This document shows, piece by piece, positions 36,271 to 45,362 of a stretch of DNA of 64,000 nucleotides. The notes under the pieces were generated by a model. That model saw only the letters and a list, made by a program, of their open reading frames with translations, did no database searches and was not told the origin of the DNA. How positions within the stretch are numbered: the stretch's first letter is position 1; every line of letters starts with the position of its first letter. Position numbers and translations under genes: made by a program. Source of the stretch: Streptomyces sp. NBC_00273 (GTDB lineage: Bacteria > Actinomycetota > Actinomycetes > Streptomycetales > Streptomycetaceae); NCBI RefSeq assembly GCF_036178145.1, contig NZ_CP108067.1, positions 1,798,001 to 1,862,000 of the forward strand. The letters run 5' to 3'.

Positions 36271-39200
36271 CGCTGCCCGTCCCGCTGGAGCAGCGGACGC
36301 AGCAGGGCGCTCAGAGCGGATGCGGGCACGTCGTCGTGGTCGGGAGTGGGCGGACGGTGGGGGGCCGGCGCCTCGTGAACGGCCGACACCTCATGCGCGG
36401 CCGGCGCCTCGTGGGCGGCGAGTCCGGCCGCGACGTCGTCGGCCGTGCGTGCCCGCATCAGCAGCGACGGATCAACGGTCAGGCCGCTGCGCTGTTCGAG
36501 TGCCGTGGTCAGCTCGGCGATCACCAGGGAGTCCAGCCCCAGCCCCGGCAGCGGGCGCTCGCCGGGGTCCTCCCCCAGCACCTGGACGAAGGCGTCCCGC
36601 ACCCGGGCGCGCATCCCCGCGCCGTCGTGCCCCGCACGCACCGGTGCGGGAACGACGGGGGCCCCGGCCCGCGTCTGCACCGGCGCGGCCCCGACGAACG
36701 CGACGGGCTCCACGGCCTCCGCAGGGGAGGCGGTGGTGCTTCCCGGGAAGATCACGGCGCCGCCCGACCGCAGGTGGTCGAAGAAGGCGTCCAGCGCTTG
36801 CTCGACGCCGATCGAGTGGGCTGCGGAGAAGGACGCGTCCGCCTTCATTCCGATGCCCGTCCAGTTGGGCCACGCGTGCGCCGTCACCGTGGTGACGGCG
36901 TCGCTCTCCCGCTCGGCGAGCGCCAGCTGGTAGGCGTTGGCGAGGCTGTAGTCGACCAGCCCCCGGCCGGCCAAGGCCTGCGTACCGGCGATCGAGGACA
37001 CCAGGACGGCGAAGTCGGCGCCCTCCTCCTTGGCCAGCCGTACGACGTTCAGCGAGCCGGGGACCTTGGGGGCGAGCACCTTCTCGGCGTCGCTCCACGG
37101 CCGGCGGTGCATCGCCCCGAAGGGGTTGACCCCGCCGGAGGAGTGCACGACGCCGACCAGCCTTCCCCAGCGCCGGCCCAGCTGCCCGGCGACCGCGGCG
37201 AGCGCCGCGGGGTCGGACACGTCGCAGGGCACGTACTCGACCTCGGCCCGCGCCGCCAGTTCCCTCAGGGGGGCGGAGTGGGCGGGGTCGACGACCGACC
37301 GGCCGATGATGCCGATGCGCTTGGCTCCCCGGTCGATCAGCCGCTCGGTCAGGCGCAGTCCTACGGCGCCCAGTCCGCCGGTGACCAGGCAGTACCCGTC
37401 GGTGGGCAGGGCGTACGGTGCGCCGGGCGGCGCGGGCACGGGGTGCGGCGTGTACCGGACGCCCCGCCGGTGGGCGACGACGACCGTGCCGCCGTCGGCC
37501 TCGGCGGCCGTACCGGCCCCCAGGGCGGCGTACTCGGCGGCGAGGCGGTCGGCCAGTACCTCGACCGGGTCGGCCGGGTCCAGGTGGACGATCGCGGTGG
37601 GCTTGCGGCCCTCGGCCCCGGCGGCCCGTACGGCCATGGCCATGGCGGCCCGTTCGGGGCGCAGGCTGCCGCGCTCGTCGGGGTGGACGGCCGCGTCGTG
37701 GAATCCGGCCCAGAGCAGCGTCCCGTGCGCGGGCAGCGTCGTCATCAGGCCGCTCAACTCGGCCCAGAAACCGCTCAGGTCGAGGGGGCGGCTGTTGCGG
37801 CTGCCCGGGGCGTCGATCACGATGGCCGCGTCCGCCTGCCGGCCGGACTCGACGACGGTCACGCCCCGGTCCCGGAGGGTCTTCGTCAGCGCGTGCCCGA
37901 TCTCGGGGTCGGCGGTGACCAGGCGTACCGCGGCCGGGACGGTGGCGGGCACCGGTGCCGGTTCCCGGACGCGCCACTCGACGCGTACCGCCCCGGCGCC
38001 GACAGCTGGTGCCGGGCCGGGCGCGGCGACCTCCGGGTCGGTGGTGTGCCAGTACGACTCCCGCGCGAACGGATAGGTGGGGAGGTCAGTGGCCCGGGCA
38101 CCCGTGGTGGAGAGCGCGGGCCAGTCGATGTGCGCGTAGCCGGCCCCGGCCAGCTCGGCGGCGCCGGCGGGCCGGTGCGGCGCCGCGGCCGACCCGGTGC
38201 GGATGGCCGCCGCTTCGACGGTCAGGTCGATGTCGACGCGGGCGGGCCGGATGCTACCGGCGGCGACGGAACGCAGCGCGGTGGCGAGTTCGGCGGCCGT
38301 CCGTCCGTGGACCGCGGTCTGGAACTCCAGCGGGGAGCGGCCGGTGTTGGCGGTGTGGCAGAGGTCGGCGGTCTCCCAGTCGTCGCGTACCGCGTCGAAC
38401 CGGTCGGCGTACGCGCCGGCCAGGGAACGCAGTCCCGCTTCGTCGGCAGCGCTGACCCGCACCACGTGCGAATCCTGGGCCGGTACTCCCCGCACCGGCA
38501 GGACAGGAGGCTCCTCGACGATCACATGAGCATTCACCCCACCCATGCCGAACGCACTCACCGCAGCCCGCCTAGGCCCACCGTTCCGCGGCCACTCCAC
38601 CGCACGATCCGCCAAATAGAACGGCGTCTCCTCGAACCGAATGTGATCATTCGGCCGCACCACGTGCAACGACGGCGGAACCACCCCGTGCTCCATCGCC
38701 AACAACACCTTCACCAAACCCGCCAAACCCGCAGCAGGCTCCAAATGACCGACGTTCCCCTTCAACGAACCCACCGCACAAAACTGCGACCGCTCCGTCA
38801 CCCCACGCCACGCACGCGTCAAACCCTCGATCTCAATCGGATCACCCAGACCCGTCCCCGTCCCATGCGCCTCCACCAAACCGATCGACTCCGCAGACAC
38901 CCCCGCATCCCGCAACGCCGCAGAAATCACCTCCTGCTGCGCCGCACTGCTCGGAACCGTCAACCCACTCGTACGACCACCGTGATTGACCGCACTCCCC
39001 TTGATCACACCCCGGACCCGATCACCATCCCGCAGCGCAGCCCGGAGCGGCTTCACCACCACCGTCACCACACCCTCACCCGGCACGAAACCATCAGCCC
39101 CCGCATCGAACGGCCGGGAGGCACCCGAAGGCGACAGGGCGCGCAGGTTCCGCATCGCCACGTAGTGCAGCGGAGACATGGCGACCCGGACTCCGGCGAC

Positions 39201-42200
39201 GATCGCCTGCTCGCACTCGCCGTTGCGGATGCTGCGCACCGCCGTGTGCAGGGCGACCAGCGACGACGAGCACAACGTGTCGATCGTCATGCTCGGCCCG
39301 TGCAGGTCCAGGAAGTAACTCACCCGGTTGGCCAGGAACGCGTTGTGGTTGCCCAAGCCGCTGGGGGCGTCCAGTTCCGGCGCGATGTTGTAGTCCTTGT
39401 AGTGCTGGTAACTGGCGCCCACGAACACGCCGGTGGAGGAGGAAAGCTGCCTCGGCGGCAGGCCGGCCGACTCGAGTGCCTCCCAGGTGGTGCGGAGCAA
39501 CCAGCGGGCCTGCGGGTCGAGGACCTCTGCCTGCTTGGGGAAGAAGTCGAAGAACCGGGCGTCGAACTCCTCCACGTTGTCGAGGAATCCGCCCACGTCG
39601 GGCTCGTGACCGCCCGTGTACGGGCCCCAGCGGTGGGCCGGAGCCGGGCGGATCTCCTCGCCCGAGCCGGCGAGCAGCGACCACAGCCGTTCCGGGTCCG
39701 GGGCGCCGGGGAGCGCCAGGGCCAGGCCGATGACGGCCATGTCCTCGGCGGCCGCGGTGTCCTCGGTGGCCGCGGTGGTTGCAACGGCGTCGGGGGCTGC
39801 AACGGCGTAAGGGGCTGCGTCGCGGGCCGCGGTCGGGGCGAACACTCCGTCGGCCGCCAGTTCGGCGACGTGCGCGGCGAGGGTGCGGCAGTCCGCGGCG
39901 TCCAGGACGTCCGTCGGGCTCAGCTGCACCCCGTACTCCGCCTCGACGTCGGCCGCGATGGCCGTCGCCAGCATGGAGTCGAGACCCGCGGCGGACAACG
40001 AGGTGGTCGCGGTGACGCCCGGGTCGTGGAGGACGCTCCGCACCACCGCGACGATCGCCGCCTCCGACGCCGCGGCCTGCGGCGTACGGCGGCCGGGAGC
40101 GGACGGGCGGCCGTCGTTCCCGGTCACCGTGCGGTACTCGACCCCGTCGAGCCGGACGAGCACCCGGCCGTCGGCGGCGAACAGGGTCGCGTCGCCGCGC
40201 CGCGTGCCGTCGCTGCCGGGCTCGGCACCTTCGAGCAGCACGAACACCGCCCGGGCCGGATCCGCCCAACGGGTCACCCGGCCGATGGAGACCGGCAGGT
40301 ACGTGGCCGACGGGGCTGCGGGGTCCGCCAGCGTGAGGACGGCCATGACCTGGAGGGCGGCGTCGATCGCCACCGCCTCGGCCTCCAGCGGGCTGCCGGC
40401 CGGGACGTCGATCCGTGCGAGTACGCGGCCGGGCCCGTAGTGCACCTCGGCGATGGACCGCAGCGGGGCGGTGAGCTCCATGCCCTTCGCGGCGAACCAC
40501 GCGTAGAGGCCCTCCGGTTGCAAGGTCCGGTCGAGGCCGTCCCGCAGGGCGTCCAGGTCCGCGGCGACGGGCGCCGGGCCCGCCGGGGCGCCGGCGGTGG
40601 TGAGCCGGGCGATGACCCGGTCGGCATGCCGGAAGGCAGCCGGCCCGGTGCGGACGGGGTCGTCGAGGTCGCTGGTGAGGGAATCGGTTCCGGTCCCCCG
40701 GCCGGTGAAGGCGATCCGGCTCAGGACACTGCTCGACCGCAGGCCGAGGGCCACGGGCAGCGCCCCGGGCACGGTGTCCTCGCCCAGCACCCGGTGGGCG
40801 CGCGCGAGCCGCCGTACGGCCGCGGCCACGTCCTCGGCGGCCGGCGCGGCCGGTGGGTCCGGCACGGCCGGTGGGGCGGTCTCGGGTCGCGCCCCGAAGG
40901 GGTAGGGCGGCAGGGTACGGTGGCGCGCCGGCGGGCCGGGGTACACCGTGGCCCAGTCGACGGTGCCGCCGCCGACGTAGCGGAAGGCCGGGCCGCTGAG
41001 GCCGGTCGATGCGCTCTCCAGCACCGATCCGCCACGGACGACGCTGCCGGGTGCCCGGTCCGCCAGGCCCAGCGCCCGGGCCAGTCCGGTGCTGAGCTCG
41101 TCGACCGTGGTTCCCAGGAGCGCGATCCGGTGGGCCCGGTGGTCGCGTCCGACGGCACTGGAGCGGCACAGTGCGCTCAGGCCGTCCGCGGTCTCCGGCA
41201 GCAGCAGCGGGCGGACGTCCGCCATGCGCCGGAGCAGGGCGTCCGGAGTGTGGGCGGACAGGACCAGCAGGTGCTCGTCCGCTACGGCGGCGGACTTCCG
41301 CGCGTCCTCGCCGGACTCCCCGTACGGGGGTTCCCCGACGTACTCCTCCACGACGACGTGCGCGTTGGTGCCGCCCATGCCGAAGGAGCTGACCCCCGCC
41401 CTGCGCGGCCCGTCCGAGTGCCACGGCCGGGGCTCGACCGGGATCACGAACGGCCCGGCGGACAGGTCCAGGTGGCTGCTGGCGGTCTCGAAGCCCGCGA
41501 CGGGCGGGATCTCCCGGTGCCGCAGGCTCAGGAGGACCTTGAGCAGGCCGGCGAGTCCGGCCGCTGGCTCCAGGTGCCCGATGTTGCCCTTCACGGTTCC
41601 GATGTGGCACGGCTCGGTGCGGTTCGGGTCGCCGCCGAACACCTCGGTCAGCGCGGCGATCTCGATCGGGTCGCCGAGCCGGGTCGCGGTGCCGTGCGTC
41701 TCGATCAGGGAGATGTCCGCCGGGGCCAGTCCGGCGTCGTCCAGAGCCGCCCGGACGACCGCGGCCTGGGCTTCGCTGCGGGGCACCGGCAGGGCGCTGC
41801 CGCGGCCCCCGTGGTTGACGGCCGTACCGCGGATGACGCCCCAGATCGGGTCGCCGTCCCGCTCAGCGTCCGCCAGCGGCTTCAGCATCACGGCCAGCGC
41901 GCCCTCGCCGGGGAGGAAGCCGTCCGCCCGCTCGTCGAAGGGCCGCGGCCGGGTCTCGGACAGCGCGCCGAGCTGGCTCAGGCTGCGGTAGTACCACGGA
42001 GTCAGGCCGACCTGGCAGGCCGCCACGATGGCGGCGGCACAGTGGCCCGAGCGCAGCGCGGCGACCGCCTGCTGGATGGCGACGAGGGACGACGAGCACA
42101 GGGTGTCGACGGTCTGCGACGGGCCGGTCAGGTCCAGCGCGTACGAGATCCGGTTGGCCAGTACCGCGTTCATGGAGCCGAGCGCGGTGTGCGGTCCGAC

Positions 42201-45200
42201 GGTCTCCAGCCCCTGCGCGTCGCGGTGGTGGGTGTAGGTGGCGCCGACGAAGACGCCGATGTCGCGGCGGTCGGCGAGACCGCTGTCGTCCCGCACCGCC
42301 CAGGCGTGTTCCAGCAGCAGCTTCTGCTGTACGTCCATCTCTTCGGCCTCGCGCACCGAGATGCCGAAGAAGCTGGGGTCGAAGCGGTCGACGCCGGAGA
42401 CGAAGGCGCCGGTGCGGCAGTAGGTGCCCGTCATACGTGGGCCGCGCGGCTCGAAGTGGGCGTCGACGTCCCAGCGTTCGGCCGGGACCTCGGTGAACGC
42501 GTGTCCGCCGGAGCGGAGCAGGGTCCACAGATCCGCCGCACCGCCGGCCGCGCCCGGCAGGTCACCGGAGACGGCGACGATCGCGACGTCCGCGTCACGG
42601 CCGGCTGCTGCCGTCTGCCGCCGCGGCATCGGACGCGGGCGGTCCGGGAAGGCGGCCGGGAGCGGCTCGCCGGACCGGACGGGCTCGGCAGACTCGGGCT
42701 CGATGGGCTCGATGGGCTCGATGGGCTCGGCGGTCTCCGGCGCCGCGACCGCGACGGCCGCGCCGTAGCGGTCCGTCAGGGCTTGGACCAGCTCGGCGAA
42801 CTCGCCGTACTCCAGGAAGAGCGTCGCCGGGAGGTGGATGCCCCACCTGCGGGACAGTTCCTCCGACAGCTCGACGCTCATGATCGAGCTCATGCCGTAG
42901 TCCGACAGCGGGGTGTCGCGGTCGAAGGAGGCGACGCCCAGCCGCTCGGCGAGGAACCGCTCCAGTGCGTGCGCGACGCGTTCCCCGGCGTCCGCGCCGG
43001 TCTCACCGTTCTCCCCGGTCTCACCGGTCTCACCGGTCTCACCGGCCGCGTCCCGTACGCCGTCACGAGCCTCGGCCCGTACCGCGGAAGGCGCTCCGGC
43101 CTCCGCGGCCTCGTCCTCGAGCGCGATGACCACGTCGCCGGCGTCCGGGTGGGCGACGACCACCTGGCGGGGGTCCTCCTCCGACCCCAGTACCGCGATC
43201 AGCGCGTCCAGGCCCTCCGCGGTGCCGAGCGGCCGGACACCGCGCCGCCGCAACTGCTCCGCGACGGCCGTACCCATGCCCACCTCGCCCCACAGGCCCC
43301 AGTCGACGCTCAGCCACGGCGAGCCGTACGCCTGCGCGAAGGCGTCGAGGTAGGCGTTGGCCGCGGCGTACCCGCCCTGCCCGAGGTTGCCGAACGTGCC
43401 GGAGACCGACGCGAACAGCACGGCGAAGTCCAGGACCTGACCGGCCACCGCGGCCGCCAGCTCGCGGACCCCGTCGACCTTGGGCCGCATCACCGCGGCG
43501 ATGTCCTCGGCCGTGGCGCTGCGGATCAGCCCGTCCTTGAGCGTGCCGGCCGCGTGGACCACGCCGTGCAGGTCGCCGAACTCCGCACGGGCGCGTTCGA
43601 CCACGGCCGCCAGGGCGCCGGGGGTGGTGACGTCCGCGCTGTAGGAAACGACCTCGCATCCGTGTGCGCGGATCGCGGCCGTCCGGTCCTCGTCGGCGGC
43701 TGCCGCTCCGGAGCGGCTGACCAGCGCGACGACGCCGGCGCCGTCCCGTGCGAACCTGTCGGCGACCTCCAGGCCCAGACCGCCGTGCCCGCCGAGGATG
43801 AGGTAGCGGCCGCCCTTCCTGATGGGCCCCGGCCCGGGGCGGGGCGCGACGTGTGCCGACCGGTCGCGCACCCGGACGGGTGCCTGGCGGACACCCTGCC
43901 GGTAGCCGACCTCGGTGGGGCCTTCGCCGTCGCCGAGCTCCGCCAGGAGTGCGCGGAGCCCGTCGTCGGAGGACCGGTCGATGTCGAGGAGGCGCGGGCG
44001 GAGACCCGGGTACTCGATGGCGGCGGTGCGGACGAAGCCCCACAGGGCGGCCCGCGCGGGCACCGGCCGGTCCCCGCTCGCGATCGGCTGCCCGTCCCGG
44101 GTCACCACGAAGAAGCGGGACTTGCGCTGCCGCTCGCCGAGGGTCTGCAGGGCGGCCAGGCATCCGTAGAGGCCGAGGCGGAGCTCCGTCTCCTCCCCCT
44201 GGGCACCGTCGGCCGCGTCGCCGGCGTTCCACAGGTGCACCACACCCGCGACCGGGTCCCCCAGCTCCTCCCAGAGCCGCCGGAACGCCTCCTCGTCCGG
44301 CTGCGCCAGCATCCGCTGATCGCGGCCGTGCGCCTGCGGCCCGGACGGGCCGACGCCGACCTCCACCACACGGGCTCCCTCGGCACGCAGTTGCCGGGCG
44401 GCCCGCTCACCCAGGCTGCCCGTACCGCCGTTGTGCAGCAGCACCCAGGTGCCGGTCCCCGGCTCGGGCCGGACGTCCTCCGCCGACGCGGGACGCCAGT
44501 CGATCCGGGTGATGGGCAGCACGGCCGCGCGCGGCGGAACCGCAGCGGAGGCCGGCCGCGACACGGCGTCCGTACGCCGCATGCGTAGCCCCTCGAACTC
44601 TGCCGCGATCTCGTTCGAGGGCCCCAGCAGCAGTGCGTCGGCAGTCGCGTACGCGCCGTCGACGCCGGTGCGGCGCACCAGGACGGTCGCACCGGCCGAC
44701 AGCGCCGAGAGGTCGGTGAGGACCCGGAGCCGGGCGACGCCGATCGGCAGCATGGGGTAGGGGCCGTCCGGTCCCGTGAGGTCCTGGAGCGCGCAGCTGA
44801 CGACCTGGAACACCCCGTCCACCAGAAGTGGATGGGCGTACCAGGGCATGGGCTCGGCATCGGAGCGCAGCGTTGCCCTGGCCATGCCGTCGTCTCCGAC
44901 GGAGAGGTCCCAGACGGTGCGGAAGTCGGGCCCGTACTGGAGGCCCTCGCGTGCCCAGCTGTCGTACAGCCGCTCCGAGGTGATGGCCCGGGTACCGGTC
45001 ACCTGCCAGCCGGTACCGGCGGGCGGGTCCTGGACGTCGCCCGGGAGCAGCCGGCCGGTGCCGGTGGACAACGGCTTGCGGTCGCCGGCCACGACGGTGC
45101 TCAGCTCGAAGCGGGTCCGGGGTCCGAAGGCCACGTCGAGCCGGATCGGAGCCGCACCGTGGTCACTGATGGTGAGGGGGCGCAGGAACGTCACATCGGT

Positions 45201-45362
45201 GAGCTCCAGCGGAGTGAACGGCCGGCGCTGGGCGACTCCCACCATCGCCATTTCCAGCTGGACCGCGGCGGGCAGCAGCCCGGTGCCCGCGGAGCGGTGC
45301 TGGGCGATGAAGGGCTCCTGGCCCGTGAACGTCTTCTCGTAGGTTTCGGCCGGGTTCGTCAC
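36267..45362 (-). CDS. PKS protein B: DH-KR-ACP-KS-DH-ACP-KS-KR-ACP
   Basis: 3031 residues. DH (about 1-265; His22 in QHRSAGTGLLP, Asp in LLVDGVFQ about 180), KR1 (GGHGGLG about 525; Tyr/Asn in GYAAANAY), ACP (YGMSSI about 822), KS3 (TLCSSS about 1090, ETHGTAT, NIGHLE), DH (about 1525-1710; His in HRVLGEDTVP, Asp in IDAALQ), ACP (GLDSM about 1792), KS4 (TLCSSS about 2033), KR2 (TGGLGAVG about 2665, VDYSLANAY), ACP (GLGLDSL about 2943) and a short helical tail. It begins in the middle of a module: KS2-AT are on protein A. No AT domain at all. The GTG start overlaps the protein A stop by 4 bp; the GAGGGA upstream is very close (2 nt). Confidence 0.93.
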   Translation of the reverse strand: MTNPAETYEKTFTGQEPFIAQHRSAGTGLLPAAVQLEMAMVGVAQRRPFTPLELTDVTFLRPLTISDHGAAPIRLDVAFGPRTRFELSTVVAGDRKPLSTGTGRLLPGDVQDPPAGTGWQVTGTRAITSERLYDSWAREGLQYGPDFRTVWDLSVGDDGMARATLRSDAEPMPWYAHPLLVDGVFQVVSCALQDLTGPDGPYPMLPIGVARLRVLTDLSALSAGATVLVRRTGVDGAYATADALLLGPSNEIAAEFEGLRMRRTDAVSRPASAAVPPRAAVLPITRIDWRPASAEDVRPEPGTGTWVLLHNGGTGSLGERAARQLRAEGARVVEVGVGPSGPQAHGRDQRMLAQPDEEAFRRLWEELGDPVAGVVHLWNAGDAADGAQGEETELRLGLYGCLAALQTLGERQRKSRFFVVTRDGQPIASGDRPVPARAALWGFVRTAAIEYPGLRPRLLDIDRSSDDGLRALLAELGDGEGPTEVGYRQGVRQAPVRVRDRSAHVAPRPGPGPIRKGGRYLILGGHGGLGLEVADRFARDGAGVVALVSRSGAAAADEDRTAAIRAHGCEVVSYSADVTTPGALAAVVERARAEFGDLHGVVHAAGTLKDGLIRSATAEDIAAVMRPKVDGVRELAAAVAGQVLDFAVLFASVSGTFGNLGQGGYAAANAYLDAFAQAYGSPWLSVDWGLWGEVGMGTAVAEQLRRRGVRPLGTAEGLDALIAVLGSEEDPRQVVVAHPDAGDVVIALEDEAAEAGAPSAVRAEARDGVRDAAGETGETGETGENGETGADAGERVAHALERFLAERLGVASFDRDTPLSDYGMSSIMSVELSEELSRRWGIHLPATLFLEYGEFAELVQALTDRYGAAVAVAAPETAEPIEPIEPIEPESAEPVRSGEPLPAAFPDRPRPMPRRQTAAAGRDADVAIVAVSGDLPGAAGGAADLWTLLRSGGHAFTEVPAERWDVDAHFEPRGPRMTGTYCRTGAFVSGVDRFDPSFFGISVREAEEMDVQQKLLLEHAWAVRDDSGLADRRDIGVFVGATYTHHRDAQGLETVGPHTALGSMNAVLANRISYALDLTGPSQTVDTLCSSSLVAIQQAVAALRSGHCAAAIVAACQVGLTPWYYRSLSQLGALSETRPRPFDERADGFLPGEGALAVMLKPLADAERDGDPIWGVIRGTAVNHGGRGSALPVPRSEAQAAVVRAALDDAGLAPADISLIETHGTATRLGDPIEIAALTEVFGGDPNRTEPCHIGTVKGNIGHLEPAAGLAGLLKVLLSLRHREIPPVAGFETASSHLDLSAGPFVIPVEPRPWHSDGPRRAGVSSFGMGGTNAHVVVEEYVGEPPYGESGEDARKSAAVADEHLLVLSAHTPDALLRRMADVRPLLLPETADGLSALCRSSAVGRDHRAHRIALLGTTVDELSTGLARALGLADRAPGSVVRGGSVLESASTGLSGPAFRYVGGGTVDWATVYPGPPARHRTLPPYPFGARPETAPPAVPDPPAAPAAEDVAAAVRRLARAHRVLGEDTVPGALPVALGLRSSSVLSRIAFTGRGTGTDSLTSDLDDPVRTGPAAFRHADRVIARLTTAGAPAGPAPVAADLDALRDGLDRTLQPEGLYAWFAAKGMELTAPLRSIAEVHYGPGRVLARIDVPAGSPLEAEAVAIDAALQVMAVLTLADPAAPSATYLPVSIGRVTRWADPARAVFVLLEGAEPGSDGTRRGDATLFAADGRVLVRLDGVEYRTVTGNDGRPSAPGRRTPQAAASEAAIVAVVRSVLHDPGVTATTSLSAAGLDSMLATAIAADVEAEYGVQLSPTDVLDAADCRTLAAHVAELAADGVFAPTAARDAAPYAVAAPDAVATTAATEDTAAAEDMAVIGLALALPGAPDPERLWSLLAGSGEEIRPAPAHRWGPYTGGHEPDVGGFLDNVEEFDARFFDFFPKQAEVLDPQARWLLRTTWEALESAGLPPRQLSSSTGVFVGASYQHYKDYNIAPELDAPSGLGNHNAFLANRVSYFLDLHGPSMTIDTLCSSSLVALHTAVRSIRNGECEQAIVAGVRVAMSPLHYVAMRNLRALSPSGASRPFDAGADGFVPGEGVVTVVVKPLRAALRDGDRVRGVIKGSAVNHGGRTSGLTVPSSAAQQEVISAALRDAGVSAESIGLVEAHGTGTGLGDPIEIEGLTRAWRGVTERSQFCAVGSLKGNVGHLEPAAGLAGLVKVLLAMEHGVVPPSLHVVRPNDHIRFEETPFYLADRAVEWPRNGGPRRAAVSAFGMGGVNAHVIVEEPPVLPVRGVPAQDSHVVRVSAADEAGLRSLAGAYADRFDAVRDDWETADLCHTANTGRSPLEFQTAVHGRTAAELATALRSVAAGSIRPARVDIDLTVEAAAIRTGSAAAPHRPAGAAELAGAGYAHIDWPALSTTGARATDLPTYPFARESYWHTTDPEVAAPGPAPAVGAGAVRVEWRVREPAPVPATVPAAVRLVTADPEIGHALTKTLRDRGVTVVESGRQADAAIVIDAPGSRNSRPLDLSGFWAELSGLMTTLPAHGTLLWAGFHDAAVHPDERGSLRPERAAMAMAVRAAGAEGRKPTAIVHLDPADPVEVLADRLAAEYAALGAGTAAEADGGTVVVAHRRGVRYTPHPVPAPPGAPYALPTDGYCLVTGGLGAVGLRLTERLIDRGAKRIGIIGRSVVDPAHSAPLRELAARAEVEYVPCDVSDPAALAAVAGQLGRRWGRLVGVVHSSGGVNPFGAMHRRPWSDAEKVLAPKVPGSLNVVRLAKEEGADFAVLVSSIAGTQALAGRGLVDYSLANAYQLALAERESDAVTTVTAHAWPNWTGIGMKADASFSAAHSIGVEQALDAFFDHLRSGGAVIFPGSTTASPAEAVEPVAFVGAAPVQTRAGAPVVPAPVRAGHDGAGMRARVRDAFVQVLGEDPGERPLPGLGLDSLVIAELTTALEQRSGLTVDPSLLMRARTADDVAAGLAAHEAPAAHEVSAVHEAPAPHRPPTPDHDDVPASALSALLRPLLQRDGQR
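38411..39116. repeat. KS-coding tract, copy 2 of 3 (extended match to 46666-47371)
   Basis: Encodes the C-terminal half of KS4. Almost identical to 46666-47371 over about 706 bp; the inner part 38453-38924 is also shared with the KS6 copy. Both edges are abrupt, and a further colinear matching patch occurs at about 39207-39352 versus 47462-47607. Confidence 0.9.

Noticed and set aside
36336..44588. 2750-codon open frame on the plus strand opposite PKS protein B
   Set aside because: It is the antisense shadow of the KS/DH/KR coding sequence; high GC removes stops. It has Arg/Gly/His-rich composition and no domain, while the minus strand reads a complete PKS.
45359..45362. Frameshift error between proteins A and B
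   Set aside because: Not adopted as the call: the GTGA overlap matches other junctions in the operon and the C/D proteins are split at the same domain boundary. A sequencing error remains possible and is listed as a refuting test.
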